A stretch of 64,000 bases of DNA from DASUPK01 sp963724665 (GCA_963724665.1 CAVRVH010000007.1:186001-250000), one strand, 5' to 3'; shown: positions 1 through 7,815, counted from the first letter of the stretch. Notes: generated from the sequence alone by a model not told the origin. Made by a program: numbers and translations.

Positions 1-12
1 CTTCGCGCGCGC

Positions 13-900
13 GTGAGCACCGCCCGAGACATTCGAACATCCGGTGTGCGGCCCACTGTCGCCGTGGTGACTGACAGCACCCCCTATCTGCCCCGGGGGC
101 TGATCGACCGCTGGGAAATCTGCGAGGTCAACCTGTACGTGGGCTGGGATGGAGACCTTCGGCCCGAGGACGAGTACGACGACCTCGATGCCTTCTATGC
201 GCGGCTGCGCGAATCCCCGACCCTGCCGGCGACCTCGCAACCGTCGGTGGGAGACTTTCGCGCCTGCTACGAGCCGCTCGTCAGTGCCGGGCGCGACGTG
301 GTCTCCGTTCACATAGCCGCCGGCATCTCGGGGACATGCGAGAGCGCGACTGAGGCGGCGCGCTCACTGGCCAAGGAAGGGCATCCCGGGCGCATCGAGG
401 TCGTCGACAGCCAAACCGGCGCCGGTGGTTTGGGCTGCCTCGTCGTGGCTGCCGCGCGCGCGGCCGAGCAAGGGGCGGAGCTGCGAGACGGCCGTCGATG
501 CGGTGCGCGAAGCCCGCGAGCGCTTCGTGATCTGGTTATGCCTTGACACTCTCGAATACCTGCGCCGCGGCGGACGCATCGGGGCGGCCAGGCGATGCTC
601 GGGACGGCGCTGAAGGTCAAGCCGATCCTGACCTTCGGGACCGAGATCGCTCCCGTCGGCCGCGTCCGAACGAAGAAGCGCGCCCTGGAGCGGATGGACG
701 AATACCTACATAGGCTGAATGATCGCGGCGCCACGGACTGGGTCGTGCAACACGCCCAGTCGCCCGAGGACGCCGAGCATCTGGTCGTAGAGGGCACCGA
801 GATCTTCGGCGCCGGTCCGCTGTTCTGCACCGAGGTTGGTCCGGTGCTCGGCGCGCATCTCGGCTCCGGAATGCTCGTCGGGGGCGTCGTGCGGGCCTGA
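13..900 (+). CDS. DegV family fatty-acid-binding protein, frame-disrupted twice
   Basis: DegV/FakB proteins bind a fatty acid and present it to a fatty-acid kinase. The N-terminal motif VVTDSTPYLP, the middle motif HIAAGISGTCESA, and LDTLEYLRRGGRIGAA followed by LKVKPILTF are all present, so the whole family length is here. The reading frame changes twice. An extra G near 472-478 moves it to frame 2, where SCETAVDAVREA continues the protein. A missing C near 588 moves it back to frame 1 before MLGTALKVKP. Because conserved sequence continues across both breaks, these look like sequencing indels or very recent mutations. The GTG start at 13 is near the window edge, so an earlier start outside cannot be excluded. 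Confidence 0.8.
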
Positions 901-973
901 GCCGGTCTGCCCCGGGGGGGAGACTCGCGTCATGTTGGCCCAGCCGCTCTTGGGCCCGTCGGCTTGGCTCGAA

Positions 974-1050
974 GCGCGAGAAGCGAGAGCCCGCTTGAAA
1001 GCGCCGCTTTCCATGCAAAGGGGATAGCCGCTTTTCGTCCAAAGCAGTAG
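974..1050 (+). repeat. Two-hairpin dispersed repeat, copy A
   Basis: This copy has an upstream box GCGCGAGAAGCGAGAGC (974-990), shared exactly with copy C. Two short hairpins follow, with loops CCATGC and TCGTCC, and the element ends in AAAGCAGTAG. The first stem is only four pairs here. The copy sits between the stop of the DegV gene and the 3' end of the minus-strand secreted-protein gene. Confidence 0.75.
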
Positions 1051-1067
1051 TCCGCTTCGCCGGAGCC

Positions 1068-1637
1068 CTACCCCTTTCTGTTCGCGCAGTACTGGGTGAT
1101 CTTCTTGTGGCTGACGAACTTGCCGTGCTTCTTGCGGCAGTAGAAGTTCTTGCCCGAAAGCAGGCCGATTCCAGTCAGCAGTGGGAAAGGCCCGGCGATC
1201 TGGTGCGCGAAGACGACCCCCGTGCTGGGGCCGGGATGCTCGGGGTGGAAGGTGACGGTGATGGTGCAGCTCGGAGTCGTGGCCGTCAGAAGCTGAATGT
1301 AGATCCCGAGGCTCACAGCCGTATTCGGGATGCTGAGGCAATCGCCCTGCGGAGACTTGAGCTCCTCGAAGCACAGGCACGTGTAGCCGGTCACGAAACC
1401 ACCGTCGTCGTTCTGGGAGAGCGGCTCTCCCTGGGCGAGCGGGTATTGCCTCTCCGAATCCTTGGTCACGGTGAACGTAACTGGAGCGCTCGTCCTGCCG
1501 ACCAGCACGCGCCCGAAGTCCGCGCTGGCCGGGCTCATGGTGGCGGCGCTCGCCGAGCTCGCGGTTGCCAGGAGCGCAATCGATATGCCAGCGATGATGA
1601 GGGCGGCGGTCGGGAGCCGGAATGCCTTCGCATGCAT
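1068..1637 (-). CDS. Secreted protein with ASH/HYDIN-like beta domain
   Basis: The 189-residue product begins with a clear signal peptide: a basic N-terminus, a hydrophobic core around residues 10-25, and ATASSASA before the likely cleavage site. The mature part starts with SPASADFGRVLVGRTSAPV, the pattern of ASH/SPD-2/HYDIN-type immunoglobulin-like domains found in bacterial surface proteins. Four to six cysteines, including CLC, may form disulfides outside the cell. The tail is basic (RKKHGKFVSHKK). The ATG at 1637 is preceded by GGAGG at good spacing. The gene is flanked on both sides by copies of the two-hairpin repeat. I cannot assign a specific function. Confidence 0.75.
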   Translation of the reverse strand: MHAKAFRLPTAALIIAGISIALLATASSASAATMSPASADFGRVLVGRTSAPVTFTVTKDSERQYPLAQGEPLSQNDDGGFVTGYTCLCFEELKSPQGDCLSIPNTAVSLGIYIQLLTATTPSCTITVTFHPEHPGPSTGVVFAHQIAGPFPLLTGIGLLSGKNFYCRKKHGKFVSHKKITQYCANRKG

Positions 1638-1703
1638 TGGAGACCTCCGTTGGACGAGACCCCCTACGGATCCAACCTAGGCGTAGCCGGTGCCGCTGTC
1701 AAT

Positions 1704-1752
1704 ACTGCTTTCCATGCAAAGCAGCGGTGTTGCTTTTCGTCCAAAGCAGCTA
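1704..1752 (+). repeat. Two-hairpin dispersed repeat, copy B
   Basis: Hairpin 1 is CTGCTTT-CCATGC-AAAGCAG (about 1705-1724). Hairpin 2 is TGCTTT-TCGTCC-AAAGCA (about 1731-1748), and the copy ends in GCTA. It lies in the 255-nt gap between divergent genes that both encode secreted proteins. Confidence 0.8.
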
Positions 1753-1855
1753 ATTCGCCCGAAAACCAAGGTGCCCAGTCGGTACCGCTTTCAGGCGGAA
1801 GGGGCGCCTATATCGCTGTCGAGGTAAGGGCCCCTACCGTGTCAGCCGTGGGCGG

Positions 1856-1884
1856 TTGACAAGCGATTCCGTTTCGGGATACCG
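1856..1884 (+). promoter_or_regulatory. Putative promoter of the secreted TSP3-like protein
   Basis: A perfect -35 box TTGACA (1856-1861) is followed after 16 nt by GATACC. Transcription would start about 1890-1893, at or next to the ATG at 1893. No Shine-Dalgarno sequence lies before that ATG, which fits a leaderless mRNA. Confidence 0.5.
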
Positions 1885-1892
1885 TCGCACCG

Positions 1893-2879
1893 ATGAGCCG
1901 TGGAGCAGCCATCGTCGCGCGGGTCGCGCTCGCGCTCGCCGCCTCTGCGGCGCTGGTCGCCGGAAGTGCCTCCTCGGCCGGAGCCGCCGTCAAGGTTGGG
2001 GAGACCTTCACACCCGATGTGATGTGGGGTGGAAGGGGAGTCATCATCCAGGTCGGCTCACCCGGCAACATCAACGTCGTCCCTGCTGCCGGCGTGCTCA
2101 CCGGTTGGAGCTTCGAGGCTCGGGCCGCCGTCACGACCCCACCGCTGAAGATGAAGGTCGTCCGGCATGCGGGCGGCAACGACTTCACAACCGTGGCCGA
2201 CAGCCAGCTGCAGACGCCGATGCCGGGAGTCTTGAACACGTGGCCGACCCAGATTCCGGTAAATGCCGGAGACCTCCTCGCCCTCTTCTTCACGGACAGC
2301 ACGATCGGCCTTGGGTTTCCGCCGAATGCGCAGTACGTCACGCAGGAGATCAGCGGCTCCACTGCCAGCGGTTGCTGTGACCCCCCTCCCGGGACGACGG
2401 TCACCTACGGGTCGCCGCATGCCAGCGAGCGGGCCGACGTCTCTGCCATCCTCGAACCGGACGCCGACCACGACGACTACGGCGACGAGACCCAGGACAA
2501 GTGCGTCGGCACTGCGGGCACGACGAACGGCTGCCCCAACACGCTGACCTCCGCCAGCGCCGCCCAAGTCGGCAAGTCACCGCGGATCACGGTCACAGCG
2601 ACGGTCCCGGGCGCCGGGACGCTTAAGGCCGGTGACGCGAGTGATGCCTCGGTCGCCTCCGCCTCCGCGGTGAAGTTGACGCCGGTGACACAGAACCTGA
2701 CCTCCACAACCAGCCAGCAGGTGCCCCTGACCCTGAGCCTCACCAAGCAGGCGAAGAAGAAGCTCAAGAAGAAGGGCAAGCTGAAGGTGCAGGTGAAGGT
2801 GCTCTACACGCCCCCGGGCGGCACCGCCGGAGCGCCGCAGGCCCTCCAGGTCAAGCTCAAGAGCAAGAAGAAGAAGTAG
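1893..2879 (+). CDS. Secreted protein with thrombospondin type 3-like calcium motif and lysine-rich tail
   Basis: The 328-residue product starts with an alanine-rich signal peptide ending near SSAGAA (residue 31). Residues about 30-190 form a beta-rich domain of unknown role. An acidic stretch, EPDADHDDYGDETQDKC, resembles a thrombospondin type 3 calcium-binding repeat. A second beta-rich part follows, and the last 80 residues contain many lysines (AKKKLKKKGKLK, ending KSKKKK). The protein is probably exported and cell-surface associated through its basic tail. The gene stands alone on this strand, with its own promoter-like sequence and a hairpin after the stop. No enzyme motif is visible. 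Confidence 0.75.
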   Translation: MSRGAAIVARVALALAASAALVAGSASSAGAAVKVGETFTPDVMWGGRGVIIQVGSPGNINVVPAAGVLTGWSFEARAAVTTPPLKMKVVRHAGGNDFTTVADSQLQTPMPGVLNTWPTQIPVNAGDLLALFFTDSTIGLGFPPNAQYVTQEISGSTASGCCDPPPGTTVTYGSPHASERADVSAILEPDADHDDYGDETQDKCVGTAGTTNGCPNTLTSASAAQVGKSPRITVTATVPGAGTLKAGDASDASVASASAVKLTPVTQNLTSTTSQQVPLTLSLTKQAKKKLKKKGKLKVQVKVLYTPPGGTAGAPQALQVKLKSKKKK

Positions 2880-2898
2880 GGCGTCGCCGCGCTGAAGG

Positions 2899-2916
2899 CT
2901 GGGACGCAGCTCCCAG
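2899..2916 (+). terminator. Hairpin after the TSP3-like gene
   Basis: CTGGGA-CGCAGC-TCCCAG forms a 6-bp stem 19 nt after the stop codon. There is no T-run after it, so it is at best a weak or Rho-assisted terminator. Confidence 0.3.
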
Positions 2917-2993
2917 GCGCGAGAAGCGAGAGCGAGCCGTGCCGAAGAGTGCTCCTTTCCATGCAAAGGGCCGCTTCTCGTTCAAAGCAGTAG
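2917..2993 (+). repeat. Two-hairpin dispersed repeat, copy C
   Basis: The copy starts with the same 17-nt box as copy A (2917-2933). The first hairpin keeps loop CCATGC, but its stem is CCTTT/AAAGG instead of CTGCTTT/AAAGCAG, so both sides changed together. The second loop is TCGTTC. The copy ends at AAAGCAGTAG, immediately next to a zwf remnant on the other strand. Confidence 0.75.
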
Positions 2994-3077
2994 GTGAGAT
3001 CGCACAGCGCCGGAAGCAGCTTGCAACGGGCCAGATCGCCGGACGCTCCAAAGACGACAAGTTTGTGGTGGTGGCGG
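2994..3077 (-). pseudogene. zwf: Remnant of glucose-6-phosphate dehydrogenase N-terminus
   Basis: The minus strand encodes KLVVFGASGDLARCKLLPAL followed by CDLTYC. This is the N-terminal NADP-binding signature of glucose-6-phosphate dehydrogenase, which is normally close to VVFGASGDLARRKLLPALYDL. Arg and Tyr are each replaced by Cys through single-base changes. Only about 28 codons remain. Homology stops where repeat copy C begins, and no downstream zwf sequence is present. The frame stays open into the neighbouring oxidoreductase ORF only because that gene is frameshifted. It is a decayed 5' fragment. Confidence 0.6.
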
Positions 3078-3107
3078 GGCGACTGTCGTGGCACGAGCTT
3101 CTCGGGC

Positions 3108-4147
3108 TTACGGCACGAGCACGAGCTTGCCCTTGGCCGCCGTGCTCTCAAGCATCTCGTGAGCGCGGCGCGCCTCGGAGAAGGGCAGGCGTTCGGCCAC
3201 GACCGGGTGGATCTTGCCCTCCGAAGCAGATCGAGCAGAACCTGGAAGTCCTCGGCGAACCAGTCCTGGTGGGAAATGCGCAGGATCTGGACCCGGTAGC
3301 CCGAAACCCGCCGGCGGGACGAGAGCGTGCCCCAGAGCCAGGTGATCACCATCGCCGGCCACCACTCGAACCACCCACGCAGGCTCTTGCGGCCCTGCAC
3401 CATCGTGTTGTAGGCGCCCATCGTCACAAGCCGCCCACCGGGATCGCCCGTGATCTGATCGCCCTTCCGCAGCGCGCGAAAGGAGCGCAGCGCCACCTTG
3501 CCACCGATCCCGTCGAGCACGACGTCGACACCTTCGCCTTCAGTCAACTCCCGCACCCGAGCCAGGAAGTCCTCATTGCGGTAGTCGATCGCTACCGCCC
3601 TGAGCCGCTCGACCGCCTCTTTGTCCTGCGCCGAGCAGGTCCCGATCATGCGCAGTCCTGCCACCGCTCCCAGCTCGAGCGCCGCCGTGCCGACCCTGCC
3701 GGCCGCACCGTGCACCAGCACCGTCTCGCCGCTCGTCACTCTCGCCGTGCGGTGGAGCATCTGGTAGGCGGTCATGTACGGGAAGATCAGGCTTACGACC
3801 TCCGCCGGGTCGAGGTTCTCGGGCACCGCGACCGCGTACTTCTCCTCCACGCAGACGCGCTCGGCGTCCGCGCCCCACACGGTCAGCACCCCTACCCGGT
3901 CCCCCTCACGCAGCCTCTCGCAGCCTTGGCCGAGCTCCTCGACGACGCCGACGAGCTCGTACCCGGGCGTGAAAGGCGGCTTCGGGCCGCCCATGTAGGT
4001 GCCGGCGCGAATCTGCGCGTCGGTGAACGAGACCCCAGCCGCCAGCACCCTGACGCGCACCTCACCCGGACCCGGTGGTGGATCGTCCTGATCCACCACC
4101 TTCAACACCTCGGGCCCGCCGTAGTGGTCGACGACGACGCGCTTCAT
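3108..4147 (-). CDS. Zinc-independent quinone oxidoreductase (MDR family), frameshifted near the C-terminus
   Basis: This medium-chain reductase would pass electrons from NADPH to a quinone or enone. The N-terminal GroES-like part reads MKRVVVDHYGGPEVLKV, and the Rossmann motif VLVHGAAGRVGTAALELG is near residue 150. No zinc ligands are seen. Near 3219-3223 a G is missing from a G run, so the long frame drifts into RRARSTRSW. The correct frame resumes as EGKIHPVVAERLPFSEA and ends KGKLVLVP at 3108. The ATG is preceded by AAGGAGGT. The product is otherwise full length (about 345 residues). A second homologue lies at 40195. Confidence 0.8.
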
Positions 4148-4149
4148 GG

Positions 4150-4170
4150 CTCAACCTCCTTGTTGAGGTT
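4150..4170 (-). promoter_or_regulatory. Inverted repeat enclosing the Shine-Dalgarno of the quinone oxidoreductase
   Basis: CTCAAC-CTCCTT-GTTGAG (4150-4167, plus-strand reading) forms a 6-bp stem whose loop is the complement of the AAGGAG ribosome site. An overlapping inverted repeat AACCTC/GAGGTT spans 4153-4170. It may be a repressor operator or an RNA hairpin that exposes or hides the ribosome site. Confidence 0.4.
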
Positions 4171-4281
4171 AAGTCGAGCCTCGCCACCGCAAGGCAAAGA
4201 ATCATCAGTCGTATCCATCGATCTTGACTCCGTGTTCGCCACGGAGATCGAATCGCGGTTCACACGGAGCGACCGACGGAA

Positions 4282-4332
4282 CCGCTGCTTTCCATGCAAA
4301 GCAGCGGTATTGCTTTTCGTCCAAAGCAGCTA
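4282..4332 (+). repeat. Two-hairpin dispersed repeat, copy D
   Basis: This is the best-formed copy. Hairpin 1 (4282-4307) has a perfect 10-bp stem around loop CCATGC. Hairpin 2 is TGCTTT-TCGTCC-AAAGCA (4311-4328). Its final CTA is the complement of the TAG stop of the minus-strand GST-like gene, so the repeat forms that gene's 3' end. Confidence 0.8.
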
Positions 4333-4611
4333 CTCAGACAGCGCGGCGGCCGCATTGGCTCGCGCCCACTCGACGATGTTCTGCGAGCCGTCGATGATCC
4401 TGGCGCTGTCGAGCACGAGCATCGGCACCTTGTAGTTGCCGGTCATGCGCTTGACCTCGCGCCTGCGTGGAAAGAGCGGATCGGTTCGATAGCAGCCGCC
4501 GCTCTTGACCACCTCGGGTTCGTACCCCGCGCTGACCAGAGCTTCGTAGGCCTCGCCGCAGGGGTGGCCTCGCTTAGTCAGGAACGTACCCCAGCAGACG
4601 TAGAGCTTCAT
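4330..4611 (-). CDS. Small thioredoxin-fold protein (glutaredoxin / GST N-terminal-like)
   Basis: The 93-residue product starts MKLYVCWGTF and has HPCGEAYEALVSAGYEPEVV, then VPMLVLDSARIIDGSQNIVEW. This matches the thioredoxin fold of glutathione S-transferase N-terminal domains: strand, helix, the cis-proline VPML, and the Asp-Ser sequence before the last helix. There is no C-X2-C pair, so redox activity is doubtful. It follows the SnoaL-like gene by 3 nt on the same strand, so the two are probably co-transcribed. Its stop codon lies inside repeat copy D. Confidence 0.65.
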   Translation of the reverse strand: MKLYVCWGTFLTKRGHPCGEAYEALVSAGYEPEVVKSGGCYRTDPLFPRRREVKRMTGNYKVPMLVLDSARIIDGSQNIVEWARANAAAALSE

Positions 4612-4614
4612 CGC

Positions 4615-5017
4615 CTACTCCGACAGCCCGGCGGCTTCGAGGGCGTCGGCTCGGTCTTCTCCAAAGTAGGTCCACCCGACGGGCTCGCCATCGCGGAACT
4701 TCCACAGGTTCCAGACAAGAGCCTCAACCTCAGCCCCGCTCGTCTTGCCGCGCCCGCTAAAGCGGATCAGCATGAGCACCTTGTCGCCTGCGTCGATCAG
4801 CTCTTCGACTTCCAGCCTCGCCCCATCCGCCCAGGTCGCATCGAGGTCGCGATAGAAGGCGCGCATTTCATCGGGCCCACGAAGTACCACGGGGTCTATG
4901 AGCCGCCGCGACAGATCGATAGCGAAATCCGCTGGAAGCAGGTCCCAGGCTTCCGCATCGCCGCGGTAGAGGATCGACGAAGACGTTCCGAACGAACTCG
5001 ACGTTCTCCTCCGACAT
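4615..5017 (-). CDS. SnoaL-like (NTF2-fold) protein, frameshifted near the N-terminus
   Basis: The start ATG at 5017 gives MSEENVEFVRNVFV. One extra base near residue 14 breaks the frame. The next frame continues ILYRGDAEAWDLLPADFAID and runs to DALEAAGLSE. The corrected length (about 133 residues) fits small SnoaL/NTF2-fold proteins, which bind hydrophobic ligands or catalyse isomerisation or hydrolysis. The C-terminal LEAAGLSE is the same as in the SnoaL protein at 59228, so the two are paralogues. GATACT lies 9 nt before the ATG. The frame break may be a real inactivation or an assembly indel. Confidence 0.65.
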
Positions 5018-5068
5018 CGCCCGCCCAGTATCTCGCCCCGAGACAGATGAGGCTCGTTCAATCGCGCC

Positions 5069-5320
5069 TCAGCTGGCCTGGCTCGCCTGGACGACCTCCA
5101 GGAGCGCCACCTCGTAGTGCTCGACCGATGCCGTCTCACCGGGTCCCGCGACTTCCTCGCGAACTCGCGTCGCCTCGCCTTCGCTCGCCTCCATCGCCTT
5201 CTCGTCCTCCCATAGTGAGATGACGACGATCGTTCCCTTCTGTCGGTCGGCGAGGAAGACGACGCCCTTCATGTCGTCAGTCTGCCCCGGCACGGTGGGC
5301 AGAACGTGCTTCTTCGACCG
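5069..5320 (-). pseudogene. Truncated antibiotic-biosynthesis-monooxygenase-like (ABM) domain
   Basis: The minus strand reads KKHVLPTVPGQTDDMKGVV, then FLADRQKGTIVVISLWEDEKAM and ends EVALLEVVQASQAS. This is the middle and end of an ABM-fold protein (pattern: KGV-FLADR then SLWE). The first strand expected in the family, some 20-30 residues, is missing. Upstream the frame only runs antisense through the alpha/beta hydrolase. An internal ATG at 5272 could give a 67-residue product. It is most likely a remnant whose 5' end was lost when the hydrolase gene arrived. Confidence 0.55.
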
Positions 5321-5344
5321 ATTTCTAAGGGGAAGGGGATCATC

Positions 5345-6028
5345 ATGGGATCGAAGACCGTCGTCCTCGTCCACGGAGGTTTTGTCGACGGCTCCGGCTG
5401 GCAGGGCGTCTACAACGAGCTGAAGAAGGACGGCTACAAGGTCAGCATCGTCCAGAATCCGACGCTTTCGCTCGAAGGCGACTCGGACGCGACCAAGCAG
5501 ATCATCGACGCGCAAGGCGAGCCGGTCGTCCTCGTTGGTCACTCCTACGGCGGAGCGGTGATCACCGAGGCGGGAAACGACCCCAACGTGGCAGCGCTCG
5601 TCTACATCGCGGCCTTCGTGCCGGACAAGGGCGAGTCGGTGAACACGCTGATCGAGGGTTTCCCCAAGGACGGACCCCAGCCGCCAATCCTGCCGCCGCA
5701 GGACGGCCTCCTGTTCTTGGACCGGGAGAAGTTCCCCGATTCGTTTGCAGCGGATGTTGATGCCGAGGCGGCGGCGTTCATGGCTGACTCGCAGGTCCCA
5801 TGGGGTCTGGACGCCGTGGGGGGCACGATCAGCGAGGCCGCGTGGGCGAGCAAGCCGAGCTGGTATCTGATCACGACCGAGGATCGGATGATCCCGCCCC
5901 AAGCCCAGCGCGAGATGTCGGGACGAGCGGGCGCAACCGTCGAGGAGGCTGCCGCCAGCCACTCGGTCTACGTATCGCAACCGGCAGCGGTGGCTGAAAT
6001 CATCAAGAAGGCTGCTGCCGCGACGTGA
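5345..6028 (+). CDS. Alpha/beta hydrolase (EstC-like)
   Basis: The 227-residue product starts MGSKTVVLVHGGFVDGSGW. HGG near residue 10 is the oxyanion-hole segment. The nucleophile elbow is GHSYGG (about residue 67-72). ITTEDRMIPP holds the likely acid and SHSVYVSQP the catalytic histidine. It belongs to the small cofactor-free esterases and C-C hydrolases related to salicylate esterase. The substrate cannot be told. The ATG at 5345 has AAGGGGA upstream and is a better start than the earlier in-frame ATG at 5306. It stands alone, facing remnants on the other strand, followed by the half repeat E. Confidence 0.8.
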   Translation: MGSKTVVLVHGGFVDGSGWQGVYNELKKDGYKVSIVQNPTLSLEGDSDATKQIIDAQGEPVVLVGHSYGGAVITEAGNDPNVAALVYIAAFVPDKGESVNTLIEGFPKDGPQPPILPPQDGLLFLDREKFPDSFAADVDAEAAAFMADSQVPWGLDAVGGTISEAAWASKPSWYLITTEDRMIPPQAQREMSGRAGATVEEAAASHSVYVSQPAAVAEIIKKAAAAT

Positions 6029-6060
6029 AATGGCCCCGGCATAGCGGTAGGGCCGTATTG

Positions 6061-6084
6061 AAGTAGCCGCTCTGGACGAAAGGC
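6061..6084 (-). repeat. Half copy of the two-hairpin repeat, copy E (inverted)
   Basis: Read on the minus strand, TGCCTTTCGTCCAGAGCGGC matches the second hairpin of the repeat, including the TCGTCC loop and the closing CTA. There are about three mismatches to copy D. The first hairpin is absent. It lies after the hydrolase gene and directly before a coding-like fragment. Confidence 0.55.
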
Positions 6085-6085
6085 A

Positions 6086-6208
6086 CCTAAGAAGGACGCT
6101 GCCGGGCTCCGTGACGCCTTTGTTGAAGCCAAGCGAGAAGCCTTCGAGGAACACGCCCGCGCGGATGGAGCCGCGGCACGATTGGGTACCAGTGCTGTAA
6201 GCCCATGA
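6086..6208 (+). pseudogene. Possible C-terminal gene fragment abutting the half repeat
   Basis: From 6086 the plus strand reads PKKDAAGLRDAFVEAKREAF, then EEHARADGAAARLGTSAVSP and a TGA at 6206-6208. The composition is helix-like and protein-like, but the frame upstream meets a stop inside repeat E and no start is near. It may be the C-terminus of a lost gene. The family is not recognisable. Confidence 0.25.
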
Positions 6209-6260
6209 CTCCTTTCGGCTCTACTCAGGCGTTCCTTCGCCTGTACCTCTATTAAGCGCC

Positions 6261-6782
6261 GTGGGCCGTCGAATGGGAACGGGCTTTCTCCTTGCGGCCC
6301 TGGTCGCCGGGGTGGCGATCGCGGGGTGCGGGGGTGGGTCGACGACGGGCACCGTGGGGGCGGAGAGAGCTGCGTACATCGCAAAGGCCGACGCGATCTG
6401 CGACGCCGAGCAGGCGAAGCGTGCGCGGTTCGAGGGGCAGGTGGCCGACCTTGCGCCGATCACGGCCGGCGAGACCCGCGAGGTGGCCGGGCTCCTGCGT
6501 CGCGCCGCCGACGCCCTCCGGACGGAAGTCCGCAGGCTTCGGGTGCTTCATCCTCCGGCCGGCGACGCCCGCACGCCGGCTTCGGTGCTGTCGATCCTCG
6601 ACGACCAGATCACTCATCTCGACGGTTGGGCCAAAGCCTACGACAGCCGGAATGAGAACCGCATTCAAGCCTTCCAGGTCCTGATCGCCGAAGACACGGA
6701 GAAGGCGAACGCGCTCGCCCAGCGCTACGGCTTCAGGGTCTGCGGCGGCAGCGGCACCGGAAACTCCGGAAGCCCGGTCTAG
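6261..6782 (+). CDS. Putative lipoprotein
   Basis: The 173-residue product has a lipoprotein signal: MGRRMGTGFLLAALVAGVAIAGC, cleaved before Cys with lipobox AIAGC. The mature part, from about residue 40, is a charged helical domain with a Cys pair (ICDAE and FRVCGG) that could form a disulfide. It would be anchored to the outer face of the membrane. The GTG at 6261 or the in-frame ATG at 6273 may be the start. The family is common as hypothetical lipoproteins in related actinobacteria (my recollection). The function is unknown. It stands just upstream of cysK with its own direction-matched reading frame. Confidence 0.7.
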   Translation: MGRRMGTGFLLAALVAGVAIAGCGGGSTTGTVGAERAAYIAKADAICDAEQAKRARFEGQVADLAPITAGETREVAGLLRRAADALRTEVRRLRVLHPPAGDARTPASVLSILDDQITHLDGWAKAYDSRNENRIQAFQVLIAEDTEKANALAQRYGFRVCGGSGTGNSGSPV

Positions 6783-6832
6783 TTCGCGGGCGCCCTGCGA
6801 TTGCAATCCCCCGATACCTGACCCGCTTACGC

Positions 6833-6838
6833 TAGTTT
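6833..6838 (+). promoter_or_regulatory. -10 box of cysK
   Basis: TAGTTT lies 6 nt before the cysK ATG and no ribosome site is present. This fits transcription starting at the start codon. Confidence 0.45.
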
Positions 6839-6844
6839 CTACCG

Positions 6845-7798
6845 ATGGCCGGGTCCAACGGGACGACAACGACGCTGCGGGTGGGCGCTGAGAGCTCCGC
6901 CGTGGTCGGCAATACACCGCTCGTCGCGCTGCCGCGGCTCGGCGCCGATCTGCCCGGAGAGGTGGTCGCAAAGCTCGAGTTCTTCAATCCCGGTGGATCG
7001 GTCAAGGACCGGATCGGTGTCGCGATGATCGACGCCGCCGAGAAGGATGGCCTGCTGGAGCCCGGCCGCTCGGTGATCGTCGAGCCGACCAGCGGGAACA
7101 CCGGGATCGCCCTGGCCCTGGTCGCCGCCGCCCGTGACTACCGCCTCATCCTGACCCTGCCGGAGGGAATGAGCCGCGAGCGCACCGCGCTGCTTCGGAC
7201 CTACGGCGCCGAGGTACATGAGACCCCGTCGCTCGGTGGCATGAACGAGGCGGTCGAGCTCGCGAACAAGCTCGCGAAGGAGCACGACGGCTTCATCCCG
7301 CAGCAATTCTCGAACCCCGCCAATCCTGAGATCCACCGTCGGACCACGGCGGAGGAGATCTGGCGCGACCTCGATGGCCAGGTCGACGCGTTCGTCTCGG
7401 GCGTGGGGACCGGCGGCACGATCACCGGGGTCGGCCAGGTGCTGAAGGAGCGCCGGCCGGACATCAGGATCGTCGGCGTCGAGCCGGCGGCCTCACCGGT
7501 GCTCTCCGGTGGAATGCCCGGCGCGCACAAGATTCAGGGGATCGGCGCGGGCTTCGTTCCGGAGGTGCTCGACCGCGAGGTGATCGACGAGATCGTCGGA
7601 GTCAGCGACGAGGACGCACTCGACACCGCTCGCGCCTCGGCACAGCGAGAGGGCCTGCTGATCGGAATCTCGGCCGGTGCGGCGGTCCGGGCGGCTCTCG
7701 ACCTCGCGTCGCGCGAGGAGATGGCCGGCAAGCGGATCGTCGTGGTCGTGCCCGACTCCGGCGAGCGATATATGTCGCTGCCGTTTTTCGCCCCGTAG
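6845..7798 (+). CDS. cysK: Cysteine synthase A (O-acetylserine sulfhydrylase)
   Basis: CysK makes L-cysteine from O-acetylserine and sulfide with pyridoxal phosphate. The PLP lysine is in GGSVKDR (Lys54). TSGNTG (82-87) forms the substrate loop, GVGTGGT (185-191) the phosphate-binding loop, and the protein ends with DSGERYMSLPFFAP. The 317-residue length is normal. Asn and Gly residues around each loop are intact. cysE follows 30 nt later on the same strand, so both steps from serine to cysteine lie together. No Shine-Dalgarno precedes the ATG at 6845. A -10-like box ends 6 nt before it. Confidence 0.95.
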   Translation: MAGSNGTTTTLRVGAESSAVVGNTPLVALPRLGADLPGEVVAKLEFFNPGGSVKDRIGVAMIDAAEKDGLLEPGRSVIVEPTSGNTGIALALVAAARDYRLILTLPEGMSRERTALLRTYGAEVHETPSLGGMNEAVELANKLAKEHDGFIPQQFSNPANPEIHRRTTAEEIWRDLDGQVDAFVSGVGTGGTITGVGQVLKERRPDIRIVGVEPAASPVLSGGMPGAHKIQGIGAGFVPEVLDREVIDEIVGVSDEDALDTARASAQREGLLIGISAGAAVRAALDLASREEMAGKRIVVVVPDSGERYMSLPFFAP

Positions 7799-7815
7799 TA
7801 GCCGCCCCGCCGCCC

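Noticed and set aside
13..900. Two compensating natural frameshifts in DegV
   Set aside because: The shifted segment still encodes the conserved LDTLEYLRRGGRIG, which it would not if the shifted frame were the one in use.
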